Below are positions 1-8,150 of a DNA stretch of 64,000 bases, piece after piece. A model generated the notes under the pieces. That model was not told where the DNA came from. It was given only the letters and a program-made list of their open reading frames with translations, and did not search any database. The stretch spans positions 85,538-149,537 of the forward strand of contig MAAS01000018.1 of NCBI GenBank assembly GCA_002162755.1. Direction: 5' to 3'. Every line of letters begins with the position of its first letter. Position 1 is the stretch's first letter. The position numbers and the translations under genes are program-made. The stretch is from Gammaproteobacteria bacterium 50_400_T64. GTDB lineage: Bacteria; Pseudomonadota; Gammaproteobacteria; Pseudomonadales; Porticoccaceae.

Positions 1-43
1 ACTCAACGATATACGCAGTGACACCACCGCAGGGGCAAGGAAT

Positions 44-238
44 GCATAAGACAAATAATGATCACCACAAAGCTGATTGCGCCTGAAAACCCCAGTGCTA
101 AGCTAAGCGGCAGACAAGCTGATGGATTTTTTGTGCGACAATGAGCGAAGCGAATGCATAAAAAACTCAGCAATTTGGCTGTCCAGTGGAGGCGCGCTTT
201 TTGCGCCGGAACGATGCTTGAGCGCCATGTTAGACCTT
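44..238 (-). other. attC-like recombination site (integron cassette type), degenerate
   Basis: Read on the minus strand, the stop codon of the adjacent gene lies in GTCTAACA, which matches the R'' core of integron attC sites. It is followed by GGCGCTCAAGC and a GC-rich palindrome (GGCGC AAAAA GCGCC). A second spacer of the TTCGCTTCGCTCA kind, common in attC sites, follows. Overlap of a cassette gene's stop with the attC core is typical of gene cassettes. The distal R' core (GTTRRRY) is not clear; the best candidate is the degenerate CTTATGC near position 47. I cannot prove that the element is complete or functional. No integrase gene is visible in this window. Confidence 0.42.
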
Positions 239-619
239 TTTTACTAAAGGGTTTTCCAAGTCAAATGAAGCTTCTGGTAACGCTTCCCCAGATATAGCAC
301 CTAATATAGCCATTTCGAATCGCTCTTTGAACTCATAGAGTTGTTTAACATTAACATTGCTAATTTCAAACACATCATTCTTTGTAAAATGAGCAGATAT
401 TAAAGAGAGAACTCTTTGCTGAAGATACAAAAGCATATAAGCAAAATCCCTTTCAACAGGTAGATTGTCATTTTGCTGTTTTGCAACACTTAACAACTCT
501 AAATGGAGCACCCAAAAGGATTTTGAATCCCACTCACCGTATTCGGTAAGTCGCTCATAAAATGATCCTTCCCAATTTGGGCTCCCGGGGATATTTCGTT
601 TTAGTTCAGAGTGCATCAA
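230..619 (-). CDS. Hypothetical 129-aa protein, probable cassette-borne gene
   Basis: I do not recognise this protein. It is a soluble, acidic, helix-rich product with no signal peptide or membrane segment. The start is supported by an AGGA box a few bases upstream (CAGGAAAAATTG then ATG). The gene is clearly more AT-rich than the neighbouring SDR and glpE genes. Its stop codon falls inside the attC-like sequence immediately downstream. Atypical composition plus an attC-type 3' end suggest acquisition as a mobile gene cassette. No attC-like sequence lies in the 45 bases between this gene and the SDR, so it would be the terminal or an isolated cassette. Function is unknown. Confidence 0.7.
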   Translation of the reverse strand: MMHSELKRNIPGSPNWEGSFYERLTEYGEWDSKSFWVLHLELLSVAKQQNDNLPVERDFAYMLLYLQQRVLSLISAHFTKNDVFEISNVNVKQLYEFKERFEMAILGAISGEALPEASFDLENPLVKKV

Positions 620-664
620 TTTTTCCTGAAATTCCCAGCGAATGACTCAAAGAACAAGGCAGCT

Positions 665-1453
665 CTAGCCAAACAAGTGACCTCGCGATGACAGGCCGCC
701 ATCAATCGTCACTACGGTGCCAGAAATATAGGCCGCACGATCGGAGACGAGAAAGGCACAGAGGTCAGCCACTTCTTCCGGCTCGGCAAGACGACCAAAG
801 GGCATCGTCGCCGTTAGCTGTCGCCAGTCGTCGGGATCGAGACCTTTATTTGCAGCATTTTGGCGCATCAAATTAACGAGTCTTTCCGTCGCCGTCATGC
901 CCGGATTAATACCCAGTACACGAATATTATCAGCAGGACTACCGCCGCCCATAGCACGAGTAAAGGCGGCCAAACCCGCGTTGCCCGTAGTGCCCGCGAT
1001 GTAATTAAATTCGGTGACTTCGCCGCCGGCAATGCCGATGACATTAAGTACAACACCATGGCCTCGCGCCTTCATGGCTCGGTACATTTCTCGCGCTAAA
1101 TTGACGAAACCGTAAACTTTTAAATCCCAGCCACCACGCCAGGTCGCTTCGTCAATATCGCTAATTGAACCAGCGGCTATCGCTCCCGCGTTATTCACCA
1201 GAATATCGACATCATCACAGGCGGCGACCAGGGCAACGGCATTTTCGCCGCTGCTTAAATCCATGGAGTGAATCATCACCAACACACTGTATTTAGCCCG
1301 CAATTCTGCAGCGACCGTTTCAAGATCTTCGACATTGCGTGCGGCGAGGTGCAAGTCACACCCCTCTTCCGCCAAACGAAAAGCAATAGCCTTGCCGATA
1401 CCTTTCGAGCCCCCGGTAATTAATGCGGTTTTACCCCGTAGTTTTAAATCCAT
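665..1453 (-). CDS. SDR-family oxidoreductase with atypical active site
   Basis: This is a short-chain dehydrogenase/reductase of normal length (262 aa). The dinucleotide-binding motif TGGSKGIG lies at residues 13-20, NNAG at 87-90 and a C-terminal INPG/IDGG pattern follows, so an NAD(P)-binding Rossmann fold is secure. The catalytic tetrad is unusual. The expected YxxxK is present only as Y151 followed by T155, and the usual catalytic Ser is replaced in the NVIG segment (137-140). Relatives with a YIAG motif form a recognisable subgroup, so this is probably not a sequencing error. The substrate cannot be predicted. It appears monocistronic, with an AT-rich upstream region next to a MITE-like element. 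Confidence 0.85.
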   Translation of the reverse strand: MDLKLRGKTALITGGSKGIGKAIAFRLAEEGCDLHLAARNVEDLETVAAELRAKYSVLVMIHSMDLSSGENAVALVAACDDVDILVNNAGAIAAGSISDIDEATWRGGWDLKVYGFVNLAREMYRAMKARGHGVVLNVIGIAGGEVTEFNYIAGTTGNAGLAAFTRAMGGGSPADNIRVLGINPGMTATERLVNLMRQNAANKGLDPDDWRQLTATMPFGRLAEPEEVADLCAFLVSDRAAYISGTVVTIDGGLSSRGHLFG

Positions 1454-1524
1454 AAAACGACCCTGAAAATAATGTTGTTATTTTTATAGTTACTTATTTT
1501 GCGGCGACTCAGTCAACTGAGGCT

Positions 1525-1671
1525 CTAGCAGGCTGTTGAAATTCGCTGAGCCGAGCCAGATACAAGGCAAAATCAAGCGAAAAAGCGGAGTTTACTCGTG
1601 TAAATGAGCACTTTAAGCTTGGTTTTAACGCCGTAGATGGCCGGGTCAGTAGAATTTCAACGGCCTGCTAG
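1525..1671. repeat. 147-bp MITE-like inverted-repeat element
   Basis: The segment begins CTAGCAGGCTGTTGAAATT and ends AATTTCAACGGCCTGCTAG. These are near-perfect terminal inverted repeats of about 19 bp. The interior contains the phrase pattern 'acaaggcaaaa...agcggagtttac...gtttt aacgccgtagatgg', which I recall from short non-autonomous repeats scattered in gammaproteobacteria. It has no coding capacity. Its right end overlaps the last codons and stop of glpE, and it separates glpE from the SDR gene on the same strand. As RNA it would form a long hairpin that might act as a terminator. Confidence 0.75.
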
Positions 1672-1973
1672 TCGTGATTACTACTCGCCCACGCTGTGTA
1701 GCCACCGTCGAGGCTATAGACATCGGAAAAACCCTGGTCTGCGAGATAGCTTGCTGCGCCCTGACTAGAATGACCGTGATAACAGACCACAACCACAGTG
1801 CTGGCTTTATCCGTATTATTAACAATATTGCTAACACTACGATCATCCAGGCGTGATGCCCCATCAATGTGACCCGCCTGGTACGAAGCCTCATCACGCG
1901 TGTCGAGCAGAATGACGTCTTGCTCATCAAGTAGGGTTTTTAATTGTTCAACTGACAGATGTTGAAATGTCAT
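1668..1973 (-). CDS. glpE: GlpE-like thiosulfate sulfurtransferase (single-domain rhodanese)
   Basis: A 101-aa single rhodanese domain that aligns over its full length with E. coli GlpE. It has LLDTRD at 22-27, GHIDGA, and the active-site loop with catalytic Cys64 in VCYHGHSS, followed by the closing GGYTAW motif. The family transfers sulfane sulfur from thiosulfate to thiol acceptors such as thioredoxin in the cytoplasm. The short loop after the Cys is typical of GlpE and not of long two-domain rhodaneses. The stop codon TAG is supplied by the terminal repeat of the adjacent MITE-like element, so the C-terminal end (about SSNHD) may be altered from the ancestral one. Confidence 0.9.
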   Translation of the reverse strand: MTFQHLSVEQLKTLLDEQDVILLDTRDEASYQAGHIDGASRLDDRSVSNIVNNTDKASTVVVVCYHGHSSQGAASYLADQGFSDVYSLDGGYTAWASSNHD

Positions 1974-2071
1974 TGGTGCTTTCCTTTTTTGTTAGCACTC
2001 GCTTCTGAGTACAATTTATTCTGCAAGCACTGCTCTAACAATGTCACTAAAATGATATGGCATCCACGCAA

Positions 2072-2353
2072 TCAACCATAAGTGCAAAGATAAGCCGTCG
2101 TCGCCACCACCTGTAATTGAAAGCTCTTTTCAGCAGCCACCTCAAATGAATCACCTGTCATAAAAACTTGCCACCCATCCTTCCCTGGCAATTTTACGGT
2201 CAGCGCGCCACTCACCACGGTCATAACCTCTCGCTCACTGGTGGCAAATTCATAATCGCCCGGTGCCATCACGCCCACGGTTGCGGGCAGAGTTTCCGTC
2301 GCAAAGCCGATGGATTTAACCTTGCCGTCAAAATATTCATTTACTGCTAGCAT
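2072..2353 (-). CDS. ppnP: Pyrimidine/purine nucleoside phosphorylase PpnP
   Basis: This 93-aa protein matches the small cupin family formerly called DUF1255/YaiE. Conserved landmarks are [13 protein letters not shown] at the N-terminus, [13 protein letters not shown] in the middle, GDSFEV, and the C-terminal LQV...YLC. Family members phosphorolyse a broad range of nucleosides to free base and ribose-1-phosphate. Length equals the E. coli enzyme (94 aa). It sits in a minus-strand run between a histidine phosphatase and glpE, separated by 16 and about 98 bases, and could be co-transcribed with the upstream phosphatase. Confidence 0.92.
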   Translation of the reverse strand: MLAVNEYFDGKVKSIGFATETLPATVGVMAPGDYEFATSEREVMTVVSGALTVKLPGKDGWQVFMTGDSFEVAAEKSFQLQVVATTAYLCTYG

Positions 2354-2369
2354 GTTTTGCCCTTACTTA

Positions 2370-2978
2370 TTAAAGGTGATCTGTTTGATCAAAAAATTTA
2401 ATCTCTGCATTAACCGTGCAAATTTCGGTTACCGAAGTATTACTAATTTGATAATTCGTCCACTTGGAGCGGTCTTTATCAATCCAGTGTGACAGAGCAA
2501 AAGCAATCGCCAGACCGTGGGCCACCACCACCAGGTTTTCACCCGGGTGATCGGCCAAAAAGCCGTCGACGGCCCCAACAAAACGTTCGGTCACTTCGGC
2601 GCGAGTCTCCCCACCCGGCGGGCGATGGTGCTCATCGTTAATCACTTTTTTAATAAAGCCGTGCTCACCCTTCAGCTCATCAAAACTTTTACCTTCAAAA
2701 TCGCCGGCACCAAACTCCATTAAGCGAGGATCAAACTTCACCTCGTGATCACCGGCGCGGGCGATTTGCTCAGCAGTATATTTGGCCCGCTGCAGGGGGC
2801 TGGAATAAATAGCATGAATGTCTGGCAGGTAATTATGGAAATAATCACCCAGTCGATTGGCCTGCTCCAGACCCAGGTCGGTCAAAGCGGTATCGGTATG
2901 GCCATGCCACACCTGATTGACATTGGCGGCCGTCTGACCGTGGCGAACCAATAATAAGCGGCCCTTTGGCGGCATCAT
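2370..2978 (-). CDS. Histidine phosphatase family protein (phosphoglycerate-mutase-like)
   Basis: A 202-aa protein of histidine phosphatase branch 1. The nucleophile is in LVRHGQT at residues 10-16 (His13). YSSPLQRA follows near 58-65, then an E/G-rich segment (MEFGAGDFEG), PPGGET, and the second catalytic His in VVAHG. The enzyme forms a phospho-His intermediate. Substrates in this family range from phosphoglycerate to alpha-ribazole phosphate and small phosphosugars, and sequence alone does not decide. It is the first gene after a divergently placed small palindrome and lies just downstream of ppx on the same strand, so phosphate metabolism is a contextual hint only. Confidence 0.87.
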   Translation of the reverse strand: MMPPKGRLLLVRHGQTAANVNQVWHGHTDTALTDLGLEQANRLGDYFHNYLPDIHAIYSSPLQRAKYTAEQIARAGDHEVKFDPRLMEFGAGDFEGKSFDELKGEHGFIKKVINDEHHRPPGGETRAEVTERFVGAVDGFLADHPGENLVVVAHGLAIAFALSHWIDKDRSKWTNYQISNTSVTEICTVNAEIKFFDQTDHL

Positions 2979-2994
2979 CTACCTCGTTTGTTAG

Positions 2995-3015
2995 TGTTGT
3001 GACAGTGTTACAACA
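2995..3015. promoter_or_regulatory. Small inverted repeat upstream of the histidine phosphatase gene
   Basis: TGTTGT and ACAACA are separated by nine bases and sit about 17 bases in front of the phosphatase start. It could be an operator or a chance repeat. There is no further support. Confidence 0.22.
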
Positions 3016-3091
3016 AGAGACGCAATACTAACAAATTTCAGTCGGGCTGATAATGCCGCATCGATATCAGAAGGCCACACATAACAACCGG

Positions 3092-4600
3092 CTAAGCTGT
3101 TAACACCGACAGATTAAATCCAGCTGAGCCAAGCCGCTCAGCCTCAGCAGCCAACTCAGAAAGGGTGAGAGGAAAATCTTCAAAGCTGTCATCGTTTAAT
3201 GCCAGAGCCAACCCGTCTGCACCCTTAACCGTCAGTACAACCTCGGGAGGCTGGGAATCACCGCGGCCTCGGTTCAATAAAACCGATAAACGCAATAGCA
3301 CACAAAGGCGTAGCAGAGAGGCCTTTTGTTTTGCAGAGAAGTTATTGAGTAGCTGAGGCCGCAAGCGGCGGCGATGCCCACGCACTAGAAAGGCAATCGC
3401 TTGCTGCTCCTGTCGGGTGAAACCCGGCATATCCGCGCCATTGAGAATGTACTCGCCGTGCTTGTGAAATTGCACGTGTGAAATCGCCAGCCCTACTTCG
3501 TGTAATTCCGCTGCCCATCGAAGGCAAGTCCAATCCCTTTTCGACAAACTCCAGTCTTCACCAATCTGTTCAAAAAGTTGCTTTGCGCAAGCGCTCACGC
3601 GCTCTGCCTGAGCCATATCAACATTAAAACGACCTTGCATGGATTGCACCGAGCGCAAACAAACATCTTCATGCGCAGAGCGGCCAACGAGATCATAAAG
3701 GGCACCCTCTCGGAGGGCCCCACTCGCAAAGTGCATTTCATCAACTTTTAGCACGTCAAAAATAGCGGTCAAGATGGAGAGGCCGGCAATAAAGTTATCA
3801 CGCCGTGCAGAACTCAACCAGTCAATATCTATTTCACGGGTATTTGAATACTCGAGGATTTTTGTTCTTAATCGCTTCAATGCGGGCTTGGTGATCACAT
3901 CCTGTCCGCAAACTTGCTGGCAGGCCTGCGCAACAGCTCGCACCGTTCCCGAGGAGCCGTAGCAACTCGTCCAACCTTTTTTGCGATAGCGCTTACTCAC
4001 TCTTAAGAGTTCGTTAGACGCGTGGTTGACTGCATTCTGGAAGTTTTGCTTTGACAGCGTTCCCGCTGTAAAAAAGCGATCCATAAAGGAAACACAGCCC
4101 ATCGCCAGGCTTTCCATCAACAGGGCGTCAAACTGATCGCCAATAATAAATTCGGTACTGCCGCCTCCAATATCAACGACTAAACGACGCTTTGGATCTG
4201 AGGGTAGTGAGTGCGCAACACCCAAATAGATAAGTCGAGCCTCTTCGACGCCGGATATCACCTGAATGGAATAACCCAGCGCCTCTTCTGCCTGACGGAG
4301 AAATTCCTGACTATTACTGGCGATGCGCATCGCATTGGTGGCGAAAGCGACAACGGATTCCTGAGGCAGACCTTCAAGCCGCTGACCAAACTGCTTTAGA
4401 CAAGCCAGGCCGCGCTGCTGAGCCGCGTCACTCAAGCAGCTATTTTCATTGAGCCCCTCACCCAGGCGCACCCCCTCACGAAAGGTTTGTAAGGTGCGAA
4501 TCTCGCCATGCTCTACGCGTGCGACTACCAGGTGAAAACTGTTAGACCCCATATCCAGAACGGCGATGGAATTTTCTGCTTGAGTGAATACTGTCGTCAC
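3092..4600 (-). CDS. ppx: Exopolyphosphatase (Ppx/GppA family)
   Basis: A 502-aa protein with the ASKHA fold of the Ppx/GppA family. AVLDMGSNSFHLVV at the N-terminus is the phosphate-1 loop, and VVDIGGGSTEFIIG near residues 141-154 is the phosphate-2 loop. The C-terminal half carries the HD-like helical domain (LHEVGLAISH..HKHGEYI) found in long Ppx proteins. The start codon is GTG. The enzyme releases orthophosphate from the ends of polyphosphate; some members also hydrolyse pppGpp. It lies downstream of ppk1 on the same strand with 138 bases between, a common synthesis/degradation pair. The start is preceded by a 14-bp tandem repeat region. Confidence 0.92.
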   Translation of the reverse strand: MTTVFTQAENSIAVLDMGSNSFHLVVARVEHGEIRTLQTFREGVRLGEGLNENSCLSDAAQQRGLACLKQFGQRLEGLPQESVVAFATNAMRIASNSQEFLRQAEEALGYSIQVISGVEEARLIYLGVAHSLPSDPKRRLVVDIGGGSTEFIIGDQFDALLMESLAMGCVSFMDRFFTAGTLSKQNFQNAVNHASNELLRVSKRYRKKGWTSCYGSSGTVRAVAQACQQVCGQDVITKPALKRLRTKILEYSNTREIDIDWLSSARRDNFIAGLSILTAIFDVLKVDEMHFASGALREGALYDLVGRSAHEDVCLRSVQSMQGRFNVDMAQAERVSACAKQLFEQIGEDWSLSKRDWTCLRWAAELHEVGLAISHVQFHKHGEYILNGADMPGFTRQEQQAIAFLVRGHRRRLRPQLLNNFSAKQKASLLRLCVLLRLSVLLNRGRGDSQPPEVVLTVKGADGLALALNDDSFEDFPLTLSELAAEAERLGSAGFNLSVLTA

Positions 4601-4648
4601 AATACAACCTTATGAATAATCGGGAATGGTCTTTCAAGGCATTATCGC

Positions 4649-4725
4649 AACAAATAGCCGTAACAAATAGCCGTAAACAAGTTCGGAGTAAACAAGTTCG
4701 TCGTAACAAATTAACTGTAACAAAC
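4649..4725. repeat. Degenerate 14-bp tandem repeat between ppk1 and ppx
   Basis: AACAA recurs at 4649, 4662, 4676, 4691, 4705 and 4719, a spacing of 13-15 bases. The first two units are almost identical (AACAAATAGCCGT). Later units diverge (AACAAGTTCGGAGT, AACAAGTTCGTCGT, AACAAATTAACTGT). The array fills most of the ppk1-ppx intergenic space. Confidence 0.8.
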
Positions 4726-4738
4726 CAGACGCACCGGA

Positions 4739-6826
4739 TTAGTCGACTTTCACCTCGCGCCGCAGTAGCTTATGAATATGTTCTTGCGAGCGGATTTTCT
4801 TGCGGTTGCCCCGTGGATTAATGGTGTTTTTTTGTCGCTCATCAATCACTCGGGCCTTCACACAATCACTCCATTGCGTATCAAGTATCAGCTGAATCTT
4901 TTTCTGCAGCTTTTTACTGTACACCGGGCAGCTAACCTCAACTCGGTGGTCAAGGTTTCGGGTCATAAGATCAGCCGATGAAATGTAGTAACTCGGCTTA
5001 CCGGCATTCTCAAAAGCAAAGATACGGGGGTGCTCAAGATAGCGATCGACAATGCTAATGGCTTTGATGTTTTCACTCATGCCTTTAACACCGGGAATCA
5101 GCGAGCACATACCACGCACAATCAATTTTACTTTAACCCCCGCCCGCCCCGCTTCATAGAGGGCATCAATCAACTCCTGATCAACCAGGTTATTACACTT
5201 AATAAAAATACCCGACGCCCTACCTTTTATCGCATTTTTCTTTTCAATGGCTATTAAATCGAGAAGACCACTTCGATTAGTAAAGGGGGAAACCAACAAA
5301 TGCTGAAACTCATGACGCCGATGGGCAAACTGAATAAAATCAAACACCTTTTCAACATCTCGACCTATTTCCTGATCACAGGTCAACAAGCTAAAGTCAG
5401 TGTAGAGGCCCGCGGTTTTTTCATTAAAATTACCCGTGCCAATATGACTGTAAAGGCGTGAAATACCATCCTCGACACGTTTAAACAAAATCATTTTAGA
5501 GTGAATTTTAAGACCCGGAACGCCGAAAATAACATGCACACCCGCCTCGGTCATTCGCTCAGCCCAGGTAATATTCGCCTCTTCATCAAAGCGCGCTTGC
5601 AGCTCAACAACCACTGTCACCTTTTTACCATTTTCGACAGCACTGATTAATGAGTCGACAACCCTTGAGGAAGACGCAACGCGGTACAGATTGATTTTTA
5701 TTTCGCGTACTGCAGGGTCAATCGCCGCTGCCCTTAACCATTTAATGATGTATGAGAAAGAATTATAAGGGTAGTAAAGCAAGCAATCTTCTTTCTTCAC
5801 ACATTCAAAAATATTTTGGTTTTTATCCAGAACAGGGTAAGGAATGGGCGGCAGTGGTTTCAATTCCAGGTAAGGCGCGCCCGGATTTGGAAAGCCCATG
5901 AAGTCCTTCGAATTATGGTAGCGCCCACCGGGTATAAAGCTATCCTTCTTTCTCAAATTCATTTTCTTGGTTAAGAATGCCAGCAGATCTTCCGTTATCG
6001 CCTCATCGTAAACAAAGCGCACAGGAGCACCTTTTGAGCGTTTCTTCAAGCTAGCGGACATCTTTTCCATAAGGCTTTCAGAGATACCCTCGCCCAGTTC
6101 AAGCTCTGCATCACGGGTAATTTTTATGGTGTAGGCTTCAATCGTATCTATAGGTAAAGCACCCATAAATACATCCTTAAGACAATGACGAATAATATTA
6201 TCTAGTGTAATAAAAACCCGCTCCCGGCCCTTTGATCGGCTTGGCAACGGGATGAATCGACCGAGCCGGTTACTGGGTATTTCGATAACAGCGTAACTGA
6301 TTTGTTTTTTACAAACCATTTTTACCGCCAGGTAAATCGAGCCCTCTTTTAGAAAGGGAAATTTTTCTTTTTCGCTGACCATAATTGGCGAAAGCTCGGG
6401 CAGCACCTTGCTTTCAAAATAAGCCCTGACAAAATCAGATTGCCTGTCAGTAAGCTGCATTTCGTTAATAAGATATATTTTGCGCTTGCGTAACTCTTTT
6501 AATATTGTCTGATAGGTTTTGTCGTAGGCCTCCTGCAATTCATGCACTTTGGACATGATTTTTTCCAGTAATTCCGAGTGCTCTTCTTTTTTCGACCCAC
6601 TTGAAAAATCGACCAAACGCTTGACATCCGCGACCCTGACACGGAAGAACTCATCGAGATTGCTGGAAAATATGCCGAGATAACGTACACGCTGGATGAT
6701 AGGAACGGAGTGATCCGCAGCCTCCTGCAAAACCCGCTCGTTAAATAAGAGCCAGCTCAGCTCTTTCGGGGTATAGCACCAACTGTCTTTCTCACCACCG
6801 ACACCCATCGCATCCACCTTTATCAT
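4739..6826 (-). CDS. ppk1: Polyphosphate kinase 1
   Basis: A 695-aa protein, colinear with E. coli Ppk. N-terminal ELSWLLFNERVLQEA, the central VVELQARFDEEANI and IGTGNFNEKTAGLYTD are family signatures. The phospholipase-D-like catalytic histidines are seen in GLKIHSKM and YLEHPRIF, equivalent to E. coli His435 and His592. The enzyme reversibly polymerises the gamma-phosphate of ATP into polyphosphate at the membrane periphery. The first ATG at 6826 has a poor ribosome site. A second ATG six codons on (6808) is preceded by AAGGTGG at good spacing and may be the real start. The gene is somewhat richer in A+T than its neighbours. Confidence 0.96.
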   Translation of the reverse strand: MIKVDAMGVGGEKDSWCYTPKELSWLLFNERVLQEAADHSVPIIQRVRYLGIFSSNLDEFFRVRVADVKRLVDFSSGSKKEEHSELLEKIMSKVHELQEAYDKTYQTILKELRKRKIYLINEMQLTDRQSDFVRAYFESKVLPELSPIMVSEKEKFPFLKEGSIYLAVKMVCKKQISYAVIEIPSNRLGRFIPLPSRSKGRERVFITLDNIIRHCLKDVFMGALPIDTIEAYTIKITRDAELELGEGISESLMEKMSASLKKRSKGAPVRFVYDEAITEDLLAFLTKKMNLRKKDSFIPGGRYHNSKDFMGFPNPGAPYLELKPLPPIPYPVLDKNQNIFECVKKEDCLLYYPYNSFSYIIKWLRAAAIDPAVREIKINLYRVASSSRVVDSLISAVENGKKVTVVVELQARFDEEANITWAERMTEAGVHVIFGVPGLKIHSKMILFKRVEDGISRLYSHIGTGNFNEKTAGLYTDFSLLTCDQEIGRDVEKVFDFIQFAHRRHEFQHLLVSPFTNRSGLLDLIAIEKKNAIKGRASGIFIKCNNLVDQELIDALYEAGRAGVKVKLIVRGMCSLIPGVKGMSENIKAISIVDRYLEHPRIFAFENAGKPSYYISSADLMTRNLDHRVEVSCPVYSKKLQKKIQLILDTQWSDCVKARVIDERQKNTINPRGNRKKIRSQEHIHKLLRREVKVD

Positions 6827-6976
6827 TTACCTAGACTAATCGACCAGCTTACTTCTGTACAATGACAACAACATGACGACCAAAATATTAATCATGGGAA
6901 CCGCACCCGGTACCGACGGCCTCACAATATCATCATTAGCAAAAATGACGCTGATATATAAAACACGCCCATAAGG

Positions 6977-7004
6977 TTCAAATCTATACGCATCTTCTTA
7001 TAAT
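6977..7004 (+). promoter_or_regulatory. Sigma-70 promoter for the Sel1-repeat gene
   Basis: TTCAAA at 6977-6982 and a perfect TATAAT at 6999-7004 are separated by 16 bases. The -10 box overlaps an in-frame upstream ATG at 7003, which argues that translation starts at the next ATG (7036). Confidence 0.6.
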
Positions 7005-7035
7005 GCTCTCTCCATTGACAAATAGACCTACAATA

Positions 7036-7731
7036 ATGAAATTACTGCTCATTCTCTTCACCACATTTGCACTAACACCTGCCAGCTGGGCCTCCTGCAT
7101 TGATAAAAGCAACAATGCCGAACAGAACTTTATGGCCTGCAAACAAGCCGCCGAAAACGGTCAGGCCGATGCACAGAAAGAGCTTGGCGGCTTATATTTA
7201 TCGGGCGAAGGTGTTCAGCAAGACTTTACAACGTCATTACACTGGTACAAACAAGCCGCGAAACAAGGCCATGCAATTGCGCTCTATAACGTCGGCGTTC
7301 TTTATGACAAAGGACTAGGCTTGAAAAAGGACTACGAAGAAGCCGGCAAGTGGTATCGCAAGTCTGCAGACCTTGGCTACTCCACCGCTCAATATAACCT
7401 CGGCATTATGTACGAATACGGCCAGACCGTAGATGAAGACCCCGCCATGGCTATGCAGCTCTATCTAAAAGCGGCAGCGCAAGGCGAAGCCGCTGCACAG
7501 TTTGCCATTGGCGTGTTATATGACAAGGGAATTGGGGTCGACAAAGACCAAACACAAGCCTACAAATGGTGGCAGATCGCTGGCGAGGGACACCCCCATG
7601 CCACCCACAATCGTGACTCCATCGCAGAAGAAATGACCCCCATGCAAATTAGCGAAGGTAAGCGCCTCGCCCAGAAATGGTTAGATGCCCACCCAGGGCT
7701 GGTACAATTACCGTCACTCGAGCTACAGTAG
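7036..7731 (+). CDS. Secreted Sel1-repeat (TPR-like) protein
   Basis: Starting at 7036 the product has a clear signal peptide (MKLLLILFTTFALTPASWAS, cleavage after ASWAS-like residues). Four to five Sel1 repeats of about 36 residues follow, with units such as GQADAQKELGGLYLSGEGV and GHAIALYNVGVLYDKGLGL. Sel1 repeats form an alpha-solenoid for protein-protein contacts, here in the periplasm. The in-frame ATG eleven codons upstream falls in the -10 box and would spoil the signal peptide, so I reject it. The last 40 residues are non-repeat (EEMTPMQISEGKRLAQKWL), a tail common in these proteins. The partner is unknown. ppiC follows 35 bases later. Confidence 0.88.
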   Translation: MKLLLILFTTFALTPASWASCIDKSNNAEQNFMACKQAAENGQADAQKELGGLYLSGEGVQQDFTTSLHWYKQAAKQGHAIALYNVGVLYDKGLGLKKDYEEAGKWYRKSADLGYSTAQYNLGIMYEYGQTVDEDPAMAMQLYLKAAAQGEAAAQFAIGVLYDKGIGVDKDQTQAYKWWQIAGEGHPHATHNRDSIAEEMTPMQISEGKRLAQKWLDAHPGLVQLPSLELQ

Positions 7732-7766
7732 ACAACTGAGCATCATACAATCTGAGGAGATGAATT

Positions 7767-8048
7767 ATGGCCACAGCAAGCGCAAGACACATATTGGTAA
7801 AGAGCGAAGAGCAATGCCAGCAACTAAAAACTGACATTGAAGGCGGAGCCGACTTTGCAGAACTCGCCAAACAGCATTCTTCTTGCCCCTCAGGCAACAG
7901 TGGCGGAGACCTGGGTGAATTCGGCCCCGGCATGATGGTGCCTGAATTTGACCAGGTGGTATTCAGCGCCGACGTCAACACCGTGCAAGGCCCGGTAAAA
8001 ACCCAATTCGGCTACCACCTACTGGAAGTCACTGCCCGCAGCGAATAA
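7767..8048 (+). CDS. ppiC: Peptidyl-prolyl cis-trans isomerase, parvulin type (PpiC)
   Basis: A 93-aa single parvulin domain with no signal peptide, matching E. coli PpiC in length and sequence. ARHILVKSEEQ at the N-terminus, GADFAELAKQHSSCPSG, GGDLGEFGPGMMVPEFD and the C-terminal TQFGYHLLEV are all present. It catalyses cis-trans isomerisation of prolyl bonds in the cytoplasm. A strong Shine-Dalgarno (TGAGGAGATG) precedes the ATG at correct spacing. The gene is followed by a clear intrinsic terminator. It may be read with the Sel1 gene or from its own promoter in the 35-base gap. Confidence 0.95.
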   Translation: MATASARHILVKSEEQCQQLKTDIEGGADFAELAKQHSSCPSGNSGGDLGEFGPGMMVPEFDQVVFSADVNTVQGPVKTQFGYHLLEVTARSE

Positions 8049-8064
8049 GCCTGCGCTACAAAAT

Positions 8065-8100
8065 AAAGACCTGCTATGCCATCGCATACAGGTCTTTTTT
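8065..8100 (+). terminator. Rho-independent terminator after ppiC
   Basis: AAAGACCTG (8065-8073) pairs with CAGGTCTTT (8089-8097). A second inner stem TATGC/GCATA closes a four-base loop, and a T-run ends the element. Confidence 0.9.
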
Positions 8101-8150
8101 ATTGCCCGTGATCTTTCCCCAGCATTGAGTACCCAACGACATAACAAGCC

